Positions 16,974-26,354 are shown, counted from the stretch's first letter. The stretch is 64,000 nucleotides of DNA from Ignavibacteriales bacterium (GCA_016709765.1 JADJMD010000008.1:248001-312000), one strand, 5' to 3'. A program made the numbers and translations. Notes: generated from the sequence alone by a model not told the origin.

Positions 16974-18331
16974 TCTAAATTGATTGGAATATTTGTGTGC
17001 CAACTATTTGAATTGTATTTAAGAAAAATGGAAAGTGAATAAATTATTACATATCCCGGCAAAGCTAACCATGCGCCCATTAAACCTAAATCAAATACAA
17101 TTCCTAGTAAGTAAGCAAGCGGAACAAAAATTATAAGGTTTGTAATCATTTCAGCCTTCATTACAAAAACTGTTCTGCCCGCAGCTTGTAATCCATTTGC
17201 AAGTACAACTCCGGTTGCATAAAATATTTGAGCAAATCCTGCAATTCTCAAGGATGATTTTGCCATCTCAATTATACTCCAATCATTTGTTATAATTATT
17301 AGAACATATTGAGGAATTCCAATAAAAATAAAACCTAAAATAATTGTATAAATAGTAGCAACCTTAGCAGTTTCAAATCCGTAGAGTTTTGCAAGTTGGT
17401 ACTTGCCCGCTCCCAGATTATTGCCAACCAATGTTTGAACAGCAATTCCAAACCCGAATAGAGGAAGAAAAGAAATAAATAATGTTGAAATGATTGCTTG
17501 TGTTGCAGCTTGTTCTTTGGTCCCGATAATTCCAGTTATAGCAACAAAACTTAAGAACCCGACTAAAACAAAAATATTTTGAAAGGATACAGGAATTGAA
17601 ATTTTATAAATTCCTTTTATAATTTCTTTATCGATTTTAAAATGTCTAAAATTTTGATATTTATTTCTATATGTTGGAAGTAATATAATAATCAAATAAA
17701 AAACTACATCACTAAAAGTTGCTAGCGTTGAACCTAATCCAGCACCAGCCAAACCCATTCTTGGCAATCCAAATGAACCATAAATTAAAATATAATTAAA
17801 TATAATATTGAAAAGATTGGTAAGAATTCCAGATACCATAAAGATTTTGGTCTTGCTAATCCCAAAGAAAAAACCACGATAAGAAACTGAAATTAGAAAG
17901 AATGGAATTCCGAGAAATCTGTAGAAAAGATATTGAGAAGCGTAATTACCAACAGTATCATCAGAAGCAAAAAAATGAGCAATTGGTCCTGATAAGGAGG
18001 CACCAATTGCGGCTACAATTCCCCCAATTAAAAGTGAAATTATAAGAGAGTTATTTAAAGTATTTCCACATTCTAAAAAATTTCCCTGTCCAAATCTTCT
18101 TGCAACAATTACATGTGTTCCGGTTGCCAGACTTGAAAAGAAACTCACCAAAGCCCAAGTTGCAAGTACCCCGATGCCCATTGCAGCTAAGGCATAAGTT
18201 GCTTCATCCAGTCTACCTACCATCGCAGAATCCACAAGTGAAACAACCATTTGTGTTGATAAGCCTGCAATCGCTGGAAGTGCAACGTGCAAAATCTTTT
18301 TATAATAACTATTTACAGGTAATAAATTCAT
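16970..18331 (-). CDS. MATE-family efflux transporter
   Basis: A 453-residue, 12-helix MatE protein (NorM/DinF-like), exporting drugs or metabolites with sodium or proton antiport. Visible: A-L-P-A-I-A-G-L-S-T-Q-M-V-V-S-L-V-D-S-A-M-V-G helix 1 region (motif residues D and V-G-R-L), duplicated halves, and Q-T-L-V-G-N-N-L-G-A-G near residue 300. A CAAAAATA (-7 on the minus strand, 18337-18344) lies very close to the start with a weak -33, so any transcript from it would be nearly leaderless. Confidence 0.9.
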   Translation of the reverse strand: MNLLPVNSYYKKILHVALPAIAGLSTQMVVSLVDSAMVGRLDEATYALAAMGIGVLATWALVSFFSSLATGTHVIVARRFGQGNFLECGNTLNNSLIISLLIGGIVAAIGASLSGPIAHFFASDDTVGNYASQYLFYRFLGIPFFLISVSYRGFFFGISKTKIFMVSGILTNLFNIIFNYILIYGSFGLPRMGLAGAGLGSTLATFSDVVFYLIIILLPTYRNKYQNFRHFKIDKEIIKGIYKISIPVSFQNIFVLVGFLSFVAITGIIGTKEQAATQAIISTLFISFLPLFGFGIAVQTLVGNNLGAGKYQLAKLYGFETAKVATIYTIILGFIFIGIPQYVLIIITNDWSIIEMAKSSLRIAGFAQIFYATGVVLANGLQAAGRTVFVMKAEMITNLIIFVPLAYLLGIVFDLGLMGAWLALPGYVIIYSLSIFLKYNSNSWHTNIPINLD

Positions 18332-18400
18332 TCAGTCAAAAATAGTTATACATTGATAAGATAAAAATTAAAAGATGTGATATCTGATAAAATTTTATTT

Positions 18401-18428
18401 AAAAATAAAAACCCACAAAATGTGGGTT
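18401..18428 (-). terminator. rho-independent terminator of tRNA-Ala
   Basis: On the minus strand AACCCACA, short loop, TGTGGGTT, then TTTATTTTT. It lies directly after the tRNA 3' end. Confidence 0.85.
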
Positions 18429-18434
18429 AAAAAG

Positions 18435-18507
<73 letters not shown>

Positions 18508-18519
18508 TTAATTCTGATC

Positions 18520-18550
18520 CAAAAATAAATATGTTTTAAGCAACAATCAA
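18520..18550 (-). promoter_or_regulatory. tRNA-Ala promoter, TTG-N20-TATTTTTG
   Basis: On the minus strand TTG (18550-18548), 20 bases, TATTTTTG (18527-18520). The tRNA begins 12 bases downstream. Confidence 0.7.
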
Positions 18551-18622
18551 TTATATCTATTTCAAAAGGTAAAGAGTTATGACTTTTATTTTCAGCAGGT
18601 TGACAATATTTTTGTTGTGGAT

Positions 18623-19030
18623 ATGAATAAAATCATTAAACATATAATTATAACAGTATTAGCAATAATCTTTTTCACTAGTTGCGATGACACTTTAACT
18701 ATTGATAATGTTGACGACAAACCAATGCCTGATAAGAATATTAGTTTCTCACAGAATATCTATCCAATATTGCAAGTTAAGTGTGCTTTTTCCGGCTGTC
18801 ACGCAAGTCCAAATGCAGCTGATGGAATAGATTTATCAACTTGGGCTAATGTTACTGCAAATCCGAACATTGTTTTTCCTGGAGAACCCGATTTAAGCAG
18901 ATTAGTTTGGGCTATTGAAGGTCGTGCAGGAATTTCTCCAATGCCGCCTGTTGGCTATGCAAGACCGGTTACTGCAACACAGTTACAGGGCATCAAAACC
19001 TGGATTAATGAAGGGGCTTTAGATAACTAA
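18623..19030 (+). CDS. lipoprotein with C-x4-C-H cytochrome-like motif
   Basis: A 135-residue lipoprotein: M-N-K-I-I-K-H then a hydrophobic core ending F-F-T-S-C. The mature domain has N-I-Y-P-I-L-Q-V-K-C-A-F-S-G-C-H near residue 50, then D-G-I-D-L-S-T-W and M-P-P-V-G, a layout seen in exported c-type-cytochrome-like domains of this phylum in which a metal or heme is coordinated. The cysteines are four residues apart instead of two, so heme attachment is uncertain. The frame also opens from a GTG at 18617; the ATG at 18623 fits the signal peptide. A TATTTTTG element at 18607-18614 would give a nearly leaderless message. Confidence 0.75.
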   Translation: MNKIIKHIIITVLAIIFFTSCDDTLTIDNVDDKPMPDKNISFSQNIYPILQVKCAFSGCHASPNAADGIDLSTWANVTANPNIVFPGEPDLSRLVWAIEGRAGISPMPPVGYARPVTATQLQGIKTWINEGALDN

Positions 19031-20035
19031 TTAAATCCACTTCATTTCTTTGTACCAATCACAAGTTCTTTTAATACCGTCTTCGAGTGAAATATTTTGG
19101 TTATAACCAAGTTCTTTAACGGCTTTTGAAGTATCAAAAATCCAAAACTGTTGTGTTATATCTTTTGCCTTCTCAATATTCAATGTAGCTGGTTTTTTAC
19201 TGAACATTGCAAAAAATTGTGCGAAGCCTGCAATCGTATAAACTAAAAAATGAGGTACTTTGATTATGATCGGTTTTTTACCAAGCACTTTAGAGGTTAC
19301 TGAATTTATTTCCTGCCAGGTATAATATTTTTCAGAACTAATATAGTAAATCTCACCAATAGCTTTTTCATTTGTTGCTGCTTGATAAAATCCTTCTACA
19401 AGATCTACAGCATGAATTAAACTTAGTTCTTTTTTATTAAATCCTATGGTTGTGGTTAAGCCTTTACTAAAAGTTTGAAAGTAGATAAATATCTCCGTAT
19501 CGCGCTCACCATAAACTGCAGGAGCACGGCAAATTGTTATTGGCAATTTATCTTTATAAGAAAGAGTGATTTTCTCCCCTTCCAATTTACTTTTACCATA
19601 TGTTGTTATAGGACTACAATTACTCAACTCATTAAGCGGCTTGCCATCTTTAGATGGACCTGTAACAGTTCCGCTGCTAACTAATAAAAATCTTTTTAAA
19701 GTAGATTTGTTTTCAAGTGCAACCTCTAAAAGATTTTTTGTTGAATCTACATTTCCTTTGTAAAAGCCCTCAGCAGTTTTTGATTTTACAACACCGGCAA
19801 CGTGGTAAATATAATTAGCGTCTTTAAAACATTTTCTTAATCCATCTGTATTAAATAAACCTGAATCATAAATTTCTACATCCTTTCCATCCAACCACTT
19901 TAAATTGCTAGATTTCCTGACAACACATCTAACCTTTAATCCTTTTGATAAAAGATTATCAACAAGATGGCTTCCAACAAAACCATTTGCGCCTGTAACT
20001 ACTGCTATTTCTTGAGTTTGCATTTTTGTATTCAT
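19031..20035 (-). CDS. NAD-dependent epimerase/dehydratase (extended SDR), candidate ceramide reductase
   Basis: A 334-residue extended short-chain dehydrogenase. The Rossmann motif is V-T-G-A-N-G-F-V-G-S-H-L near residue 14. The catalytic Y-x3-K is in T-T-Y-G-K-S-K near residue 148. A reductase/epimerase of sugars or lipids is possible. It is divergent from a serine-palmitoyltransferase-like gene with only 94 bases between starts; in Caulobacter and Bacteroides an SDR of this type (CerR) is encoded close to spt and reduces an oxo-ceramide. The assignment to that role is by context only. Confidence 0.82.
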   Translation of the reverse strand: MNTKMQTQEIAVVTGANGFVGSHLVDNLLSKGLKVRCVVRKSSNLKWLDGKDVEIYDSGLFNTDGLRKCFKDANYIYHVAGVVKSKTAEGFYKGNVDSTKNLLEVALENKSTLKRFLLVSSGTVTGPSKDGKPLNELSNCSPITTYGKSKLEGEKITLSYKDKLPITICRAPAVYGERDTEIFIYFQTFSKGLTTTIGFNKKELSLIHAVDLVEGFYQAATNEKAIGEIYYISSEKYYTWQEINSVTSKVLGKKPIIIKVPHFLVYTIAGFAQFFAMFSKKPATLNIEKAKDITQQFWIFDTSKAVKELGYNQNISLEDGIKRTCDWYKEMKWI

Positions 20036-20129
20036 TTGTTTTTAAGTCTAATTAGATATAAATTTTGCGCGCAATTTAATAAAAAGTCGAATCAGTTTCG
20101 GTTCTAATATATCAGTTCAGGAGGATTTT

Positions 20130-21320
20130 TTGGATATTTTTAAAAAGTGCTACGAATTTACTCGTGCAGATGAAATTAAAGCTTTAGGTGTTTATCCTTA
20201 CTTTAGACCTATTGAAGAAAATGAGGGTCCAGTTGTTCAAATTGAAGGTAAAAGAGTTATTATGGCTGGCTCCAATAATTATCTTGGATTAACCGGTCAT
20301 CCACATGTTAAAGAAGCAGCTATCAAAGCGATTGAAAAATACGGGACAGGCTGTTCAGGCTCTAGATATTTAACCGGCACTCTTGATTTACACATCGAAC
20401 TAGAGAAAAGATTAGCAAAATTCTTTAACACAGAAGCTGTTTTACTTTTCAGTACAGGATATCAATCTGCACAAGGTGTAATTCCAACTTTAGTACAAAG
20501 AAATGATTATGTTATTTCTGATAAAGACAACCACGCTTGTATAGTTGCAGGAACAATGATGACCAAAGGTGCAATGGGTGGATTGGCAAGATATAAACAC
20601 AATGATATGGATGATTTGGAAAAAACGATTTCAAAACTTCCAGAAGATTCAGGAAAACTTATTGTTTCTGATGGTGTGTTTAGTACAGGTGGAGAGATTG
20701 TTCACTTACCTCGCCTTGTTGAAATTGCTAAGAAATATGGTGCAAAAATTATGATTGATGATGCACATTCAGTTGGCGTCATTGGGAAAGGCGGAAGAGG
20801 AACGGCAAGTGAATTCAATCTCGAATCTGATGTTGATTTAACTATGGGTACTTTTAGTAAAACTTTTGCTTCTTTAGGCGGATTTGTTTCCGGTTCAGAA
20901 AGAGTTATTAATTATATAAAGCATTTCTCACCAGCTCTAATTTTTAGTGCTTCTCCAACTCCTGCTTCTGTTGCATCTGCACTTGCTGCTTTGGATATTT
21001 TAGAAGCTCAGCCGCAGTTGGTTACACAACTTATAGACAATGCTAACTATATGAGAAAAAATCTTAAAGCAAAAGGATTCAATATTATTGAAGGAAGAAC
21101 GGCTATAGTTCCTGTTATTGTAGGTGATGATACTTTAGCATTCCAAATGTGGAAATTCCTTTATGATAATGGCGTTTTTGTTAACGTGTTTATTTCTCCG
21201 GGTGTTCCTCCGGGAAGACAGATGATGAGAACAAGCTATATGGCTACTCACAAAAAAGAACATCTCGATGAAATACTCGATATCTTTGAAAGAGCCGGCA
21301 AACAATTAGGACTTATTTAG
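20130..21320 (+). CDS. serine palmitoyltransferase-like PLP enzyme (alpha-oxoamine synthase)
   Basis: A 396-residue class II aminotransferase-fold enzyme of the alpha-oxoamine synthase family (Spt, BioF, Kbl, HemA), joining an amino acid with an acyl thioester. Visible: G-S-N-N-Y-L-G-L near residue 49, D-K-D-N-H-A-C-I-V-A-G, I-D-D-A-H-S-V-G-V-I-G near residue 210 and the PLP lysine K244 in G-T-F-S-K-T-F-A-S-L-G-G-F. The G-T-F-S-K form followed by S-L-G-G-F is closest to serine palmitoyltransferase; Kbl and BioF usually differ there. Start is TTG, with an AGGAGG ribosome-binding site five bases before it. An imperfect TTG-N20-AAATTTTG lies at 20037-20067. Confidence 0.83.
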   Translation: MDIFKKCYEFTRADEIKALGVYPYFRPIEENEGPVVQIEGKRVIMAGSNNYLGLTGHPHVKEAAIKAIEKYGTGCSGSRYLTGTLDLHIELEKRLAKFFNTEAVLLFSTGYQSAQGVIPTLVQRNDYVISDKDNHACIVAGTMMTKGAMGGLARYKHNDMDDLEKTISKLPEDSGKLIVSDGVFSTGGEIVHLPRLVEIAKKYGAKIMIDDAHSVGVIGKGGRGTASEFNLESDVDLTMGTFSKTFASLGGFVSGSERVINYIKHFSPALIFSASPTPASVASALAALDILEAQPQLVTQLIDNANYMRKNLKAKGFNIIEGRTAIVPVIVGDDTLAFQMWKFLYDNGVFVNVFISPGVPPGRQMMRTSYMATHKKEHLDEILDIFERAGKQLGLI

Positions 21321-21340
21321 TATCGTACAATATTTTATTA

Positions 21341-21370
21341 AAGCATACTCAAACGGGTATGCTTTTTTTA
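21341..21370 (+). terminator. rho-independent terminator between the Spt-like and GNAT genes
   Basis: AAGCATAC, loop TCAAACGG, GTATGCTT followed by T run. It ends 13 bases before the next start codon, so the acyltransferase gene must rely on readthrough or on a promoter lying before or within the hairpin. Confidence 0.85.
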
Positions 21371-21383
21371 TATAGGATAAATC

Positions 21384-22505
21384 ATGTCTGAAATAAAAAT
21401 CAAAAAAATTGAAACCAAATCAGATCTTAACACGTTTATAAAATGCCAGTGGAATTTTTATAAGAATGATGCAAACTGGGTTCCGCCTCTTATTATGGAG
21501 AGAAAAACTCTTTTAAACAAAGAAAAAAATCCATTCTTTAAAAATGCTGAAGCAGATTATTTTATTGCTCAACACAACGGAAAAATTGTTGGAAGAATTG
21601 CTGCAATTAAAAATGATATGCATTTAAAATATCATAACGATAATTCAGGTTTCTTTGGATTTTTTGAATGCATTAACGATCAGCAAGTTGCAAATGCTTT
21701 GTTTGATACTGCAAAAAAATGGCTAAAGGAAAAAGGATTAACAAGAATGCTTGGACCTGCAAATCCATCTAGTAATGATGAGTGGGCAATGCTTCTGGAA
21801 GGATTTGATGATCCACCTCGTTTACTAATGACTTACAATCCAAAATATTATTTAGACCTTTGTGCAAATTATGGAATGACTAAAGCAAAAGATCTTTTAG
21901 CATACAAACTTGAAAATCATAAAGTAATGGGTTCTGAAAAATTAAAAAGAGTTCAGCAGATTGCTCGTGATAGATATAAATTAAAAATAACTTCTTTGGA
22001 TATGAAAAACTTTGCTAAAGAATTAGAAAAAGTTAAAATTGTTTATAACAAAGCCTGGGCACCCAATTGGGGATTTATTCCAATGACGGATGATCAAATT
22101 GATGCAATGGCTAAAGATTTAAAACCATTGGTTGAGCCTTCACTTGTTTTGTTTGGTGAAATTGATAATCAAGTAATTGGATTTGCGTTAGTAATGTTGG
22201 ATTACAATTACATCTTCAAACAGATGAACGGCAAACTTCTTCCTTTCAACTTCATTAAGTTATTTACACAAAAGAAAAAAATAAAGTGGGCAAGAATCAT
22301 TACTCTTGGTTTAGTTCCTGAACAACAAAAAAAGGGGTTGGATGCTGTGTTTTATTGGGAAATAGTAAATCGCGCACACGCCATTGGAATTGATTTAGGA
22401 GAAGCAAGCTGGATACTTGAAGATAATGAGATGATGAATCGTGGGGCAGTTGTAATGGGTGGTGATCCTTACAAAAAATATAGAGTGTGGCAAGCGGATT
22501 TATAA
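21384..22505 (+). CDS. GNAT-type acyltransferase, candidate ceramide N-acyltransferase
   Basis: A 373-residue soluble protein with a GNAT fold: an N-terminal N-F-Y-K-N-D-A-N-W-V-P-P segment, A-D-Y-F-I-A-Q-H-N-G-K-I-V-G-R-I-A-A near residue 60, and I-T-L-G-L-V-P-E-Q-Q-K-K-G-L near residue 310 as the acyl-CoA binding region. It is about twice the size of simple GNAT proteins. Bacterial ceramide synthase (bCerS) of Caulobacter is described as belonging to this superfamily, and the gene here follows an Spt-like gene, so N-acylation of a sphingoid base is a reasonable but unproven role. Starts with ATG at 21384. Confidence 0.75.
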   Translation: MSEIKIKKIETKSDLNTFIKCQWNFYKNDANWVPPLIMERKTLLNKEKNPFFKNAEADYFIAQHNGKIVGRIAAIKNDMHLKYHNDNSGFFGFFECINDQQVANALFDTAKKWLKEKGLTRMLGPANPSSNDEWAMLLEGFDDPPRLLMTYNPKYYLDLCANYGMTKAKDLLAYKLENHKVMGSEKLKRVQQIARDRYKLKITSLDMKNFAKELEKVKIVYNKAWAPNWGFIPMTDDQIDAMAKDLKPLVEPSLVLFGEIDNQVIGFALVMLDYNYIFKQMNGKLLPFNFIKLFTQKKKIKWARIITLGLVPEQQKKGLDAVFYWEIVNRAHAIGIDLGEASWILEDNEMMNRGAVVMGGDPYKKYRVWQADL

Positions 22506-22537
22506 TTTATTTATGTAACTTTTCAGATGAGGAGTAA

Positions 22538-24544
22538 ATGCGAGCCCTCATTTTCTTTATTCTATTTAGCAATATTCTTTTTGCTCAATACGATTCCACA
22601 ATGTATGAGTTGATCAAAACTACTTATGCTAGAAGTTTTGACACACATATCGTTTATAAATATTTACACTCCAACTCAGAACAAAAAACTAAAGCCGCAA
22701 TACTAAGTATTGCACAAAGCGAGGATACTTTATTTGTTCCTAAGCTATTAAACTTAGATTCAAATAAATATGGAAAAGAAATTTGTTTTGCACTAGCGCA
22801 AATTGGAAAGTGTGATCAATCAATAAACTTCTTGTGGAAATATTTATACTCTTCTCCCCTTCCAAAAACTTATCCAAAAATATTTTTTGCAATCGGGAAA
22901 ATTGGGAATGGAAATGATCTTAAGAAACTTGTTGAGTTTTACAATTCATTCGATGGGCCAATTTTTCCATATGAAGGAATTTCAGAAGCCATTTTGCAAT
23001 TCCAAATACGCGGAATTAAAAGTGATGATTCAAAATTAATTTTAGAAACTGAGATAACTCATCAACTATCTTCACCAAATAGAATAATTAAAGCACTATG
23101 TGTTCTTTCAAGATATGGCGGATCAGAGAATCTTTGGACGGATTTTGAAAATTTTCTTAATGGATCAATTTTATTAAATAGTATCGAAAAGAAAGAAATT
23201 GAATTAAAACAATTTGTTTTAATGAATATTAAAAAAGAAGTATTTATTACTAGTGTACAGACATTAGTTCTTGATGAAGTTCATAAAAATCCTTTATTGC
23301 TCATTCAATTAGTTAAAATTTTACATTTGTTACGATTTAATACAAATTCATTCACAAATTTGAATCTTAACCTATATTTCGAATTATTAAATGATGTGAA
23401 CCCAAATGTTGCTTTACAAGCAGCTATATCCATAAAGAATATTAAAGACTATATTAATGATTCCTTGAAGATCGAGGTTAAAAGCAGAATAGATGAAATG
23501 TTATTTGATCAATCAAAACCAATGGGTTTTAGAGGTGAACTTCTTTTGAGTAGATATGAAATATTTGGTAATTACCAAGAAAATGAAAAAATCATTAATA
23601 AATTAAACCTTCCCATCAAATACCAAATTCAATTTTATGCCAAAAATCAAGACTCAAAAAAAGCTGCGAAAAAGTTATTTGAATTATTTGGACATACATA
23701 TCGTACGAAAGATGAAATAGAAGTTTTGCAGGAATTATTGGAAATAAAAGACAAAATAACTTACTCAAGCGAATTAAGAATAATTTTTCTGCATATCTTA
23801 AAATCTGAGAAAGCGCCACTGATTTCAATAGTAGCGGATGGAATTGATTCTGTCTTCATCGCACAGAATTCCAAGAAATTAAGAGAAATTATATCTAAGC
23901 AAATAAATATTTTTAAAGACAATTCGGATTTTCTTGAAGCAACCATGTCTTTAATTAATTTATCCAAAAAGATTGATAGTGATTTTTATATATCGATGAT
24001 TGAAAAAACCAAATCATCCACATTATATTCAATAAGAAAATTTGTTTCCTCAAAAACTGAGGACAAACGAATTGGATATAAAGAACTTGATAAATTTGAA
24101 AATATTTGGAGTAATTCTTTCAAATACACTCAAGCAATAATTAAAACTTCAAAAGGCGATATAACTATTCAGTTCAATTCTGAGTTAGCACCAATTTCTG
24201 TGGCAAATTTTTGTATGCTTGCTGATCAGAAATTTTACATCGGCATTGCATTCCATCGTGTTGTTCCTGGGTTTGTAATTCAAGCAGGCGATCCAACAGC
24301 AACCGGCTGGGGCGGACCCGGTTATGATATTGTTTCTGAATTTACTGATACTGATTTTGGAATTGGTTATGTTGGAATGGCAAGTGCTGGAAAAGATACA
24401 GAAAGTTCACAATTTTTTATAATGCAAGGCAGTCATCCATATTTGGATAGTAGATATACTTTATTTGCAAAAGTAATCGAAGGTATGGCTGTTGTTTATA
24501 GCATCACTGAAGAGGATTTAATAATCTCAATCGAACTTAATTAA
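22538..24544 (+). CDS. exported HEAT-like repeat protein with C-terminal cyclophilin domain
   Basis: A 668-residue protein with a signal peptide (M-R-A-L-I-F-F-I-L-F...F-A-Q). Residues about 25-520 are helical repeats of HEAT-like character with L-x-x-A/L-x-x-I patterns. Residues about 535-668 form a cyclophilin-type peptidyl-prolyl isomerase: F-H-R-V-V-P-G-F-V-I-Q-A-G-D-P, A-S-A-G-K-D-T-E-S-S-Q-F-F-I and L-D-S-R-Y-T-L-F-A-K-V-I-E-G. It probably acts on exported polypeptides in the periplasm. A strong GAGGAG ribosome-binding site precedes the ATG; it is 32 bases after the GNAT gene. Its 3' end is 4 bases from the convergent PorD-like gene. Confidence 0.86.
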   Translation: MRALIFFILFSNILFAQYDSTMYELIKTTYARSFDTHIVYKYLHSNSEQKTKAAILSIAQSEDTLFVPKLLNLDSNKYGKEICFALAQIGKCDQSINFLWKYLYSSPLPKTYPKIFFAIGKIGNGNDLKKLVEFYNSFDGPIFPYEGISEAILQFQIRGIKSDDSKLILETEITHQLSSPNRIIKALCVLSRYGGSENLWTDFENFLNGSILLNSIEKKEIELKQFVLMNIKKEVFITSVQTLVLDEVHKNPLLLIQLVKILHLLRFNTNSFTNLNLNLYFELLNDVNPNVALQAAISIKNIKDYINDSLKIEVKSRIDEMLFDQSKPMGFRGELLLSRYEIFGNYQENEKIINKLNLPIKYQIQFYAKNQDSKKAAKKLFELFGHTYRTKDEIEVLQELLEIKDKITYSSELRIIFLHILKSEKAPLISIVADGIDSVFIAQNSKKLREIISKQINIFKDNSDFLEATMSLINLSKKIDSDFYISMIEKTKSSTLYSIRKFVSSKTEDKRIGYKELDKFENIWSNSFKYTQAIIKTSKGDITIQFNSELAPISVANFCMLADQKFYIGIAFHRVVPGFVIQAGDPTATGWGGPGYDIVSEFTDTDFGIGYVGMASAGKDTESSQFFIMQGSHPYLDSRYTLFAKVIEGMAVVYSITEEDLIISIELN

Positions 24545-24548
24545 AAAT

Positions 24549-25424
24549 TTACCTCAACAGTTCATCATATTTTGCTGAGTGTGGCGGATCAACTTTTTTT
24601 AGCCGTTCAAATATTTTACGATCTGGGTAATCTTTTAGCAATTCAATCAACTCACCATTCTTAGTATCAAAAAAATGTTTAATAAGAACGCTATTAATAC
24701 CAGTTTTCTTTTGCATATCTTCCAACACAGTAACCAAACTCACAATTTTATCTTGCGCATCCTTCTTTTTTATCTGAAATTCATCTACACCATAATGATA
24801 AACATAAAATGCTTCCCTAAAAGCTCTATATTTGTCATTTAACAAATCCTGACATAAGCCCCATCTACTGAACGAAGCACTGCTCTGTTCCCAACCTTTT
24901 TTATAAGAGCTGTTACCACTTAGATTTAAAATGTCAAAAGCTTTTTTAAAGTATGGTGTACCTCCAAGATCAGCCCAGGTTTCCCAATCAAATCCAATAA
25001 TTATATTGGCATAATAATCAAAAAAACTCGTTAGAGGGTCAAACGTGGCCTGGTTAGCATAAAGTGCTTGATTGGGCACATATCTAAACGACCAGTTTCC
25101 ATCGTTAATAGTTACCATTGGTGATTGTCTAGTTGATTTATAAATAGGACGTGTTGATATAATTACTACTTGAGCAGAATAATCAGTTTCGCTTGAAGCG
25201 CCGGTAAAAAATATTGTAAAGGCACAATCTATCTTTTCCCCTTCCCATGCTTCACCCGTAAATTGCGTTGTATTCAAATATGATTCAACAACACCTGCAA
25301 AATCAACTAGTAGTTCTCTGTTTTCCACTGCTAATCCCTCAAAATTAACTGTTACATTACAGTTAAGTTCTTGTGTAAACGAAATTGAAAAAGGAATTAA
25401 AACCAGAATTAAAAGATTACGCAT
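24549..25424 (-). CDS. DUF4835 protein, T9SS PorD-like
   Basis: A 291-residue exported protein with a signal peptide (M-R-N-L-L-I-L-V-L-I...). It matches DUF4835 throughout: L-N-C-N-V-T-V-N near residue 20, the R-P-I-Y block near residue 90, N-W-S-F-R-Y-V-P, a F-D-P-L-T-S-F-F-D-Y-Y-A-N block near residue 130 and L-G-G-T-P-Y-F. This family has been named PorD, linked to type IX secretion in Bacteroidota. I infer this function from family only; PorV/PorQ-like and a T9SS cargo gene lie nearby. Confidence 0.78.
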   Translation of the reverse strand: MRNLLILVLIPFSISFTQELNCNVTVNFEGLAVENRELLVDFAGVVESYLNTTQFTGEAWEGEKIDCAFTIFFTGASSETDYSAQVVIISTRPIYKSTRQSPMVTINDGNWSFRYVPNQALYANQATFDPLTSFFDYYANIIIGFDWETWADLGGTPYFKKAFDILNLSGNSSYKKGWEQSSASFSRWGLCQDLLNDKYRAFREAFYVYHYGVDEFQIKKKDAQDKIVSLVTVLEDMQKKTGINSVLIKHFFDTKNGELIELLKDYPDRKIFERLKKVDPPHSAKYDELLR

Positions 25425-25498
25425 AATAATATCAGCCTAAGTTTTTATTGATTTAATATAGGAATTTAGATATAATCGAACAATCAACTTAAAATATT

Positions 25499-26353
25499 AT
25501 GAAACTTTACTATACAATTATAATAATTTGCGCATTAACATTAAGTGCATATTCTCAGTACAACCCGGGTGCAAAACAAATCTCTCTTTCCAATTCTGAT
25601 GTTGCATTAAGTAATGATGTCTTTAGTCTTTTTAATAATCCGGCTGGACTTGCACAAATGAATTGGAGAGAAGTTGGCATTTACTACTCACCTGCTCCAT
25701 TTGGATTGAGTGAATTAGCAAATGGGTATGTAGCTTATCACGAACCAACATCCATTGGGTCTTTTGCTATTGGTGGAATGAGTTATGGATTTGATCTTTA
25801 TCGTGAATCAAAATTTTCATTGGGATATTCTTATAATTATTCAAATAAATTTTTTGCTGGAATTACGATTAATTATCAAACTGTTTCAATCAAAAACTAT
25901 GGCAATGATGGTGCAGTATTTTTTAACCTTGGCGGATTAGCATACATATCAGATGTTTTTAGATTGGGATTTTCTTTTCAAAATGTAAATCGTCCAACTT
26001 TTGGAAATGAAGACGATCAAATCCCTGTGGTCTTTAATTCTGGATTATCTTACGACATAGCAGATGAATTAACTATTAATTTTGCACTTGAAAAGGATAT
26101 CAAGTACAAAGCTTCGTTTCAGTTCGGAATTAATTATGATATAGTTGAATACTTATCACTACGAACCGGCTTTTCAAATGAACCATCAAAATACAGTGCC
26201 GGTATTGGGATAAACTACTCGATGTTTAGCCTAGACTATGCAATGTTTACCCACAACGATTTAGGGCTTACACATCAAGCCGGTGTAATTATATGTTTTG
26301 GCAGAGAACAAGATCGACATAAATCTATAAAAGAGAATTTGGGGCTAGAATAA
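25499..26353 (+). CDS. PorV/PorQ-like outer-membrane beta-barrel protein
   Basis: A 284-residue protein with a signal peptide (ending A-Y-S-Q-Y near residue 20) and a FadL/PorV-type barrel: S-N-S-D-V-A-L-S-N-D-V-F-S-L-F-N-N-P-A-G-L-A near residue 30, which is the N-terminal hallmark of PorV/PorQ, followed by alternating beta strands. In T9SS bacteria, such proteins act as shuttle or attachment-complex components, but this family also has members of unknown role. The next gene begins one base after its stop, suggesting translational coupling. Confidence 0.72.
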   Translation: MKLYYTIIIICALTLSAYSQYNPGAKQISLSNSDVALSNDVFSLFNNPAGLAQMNWREVGIYYSPAPFGLSELANGYVAYHEPTSIGSFAIGGMSYGFDLYRESKFSLGYSYNYSNKFFAGITINYQTVSIKNYGNDGAVFFNLGGLAYISDVFRLGFSFQNVNRPTFGNEDDQIPVVFNSGLSYDIADELTINFALEKDIKYKASFQFGINYDIVEYLSLRTGFSNEPSKYSAGIGINYSMFSLDYAMFTHNDLGLTHQAGVIICFGREQDRHKSIKENLGLE

Positions 26354-26354
26354 A

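Noticed and set aside
20037..20067. Promoter for the Spt-like gene (TTG-N20-AAATTTTG)
   Set aside because: The -7 element has A in place of T at the first position, so it was noted but not listed as a feature.
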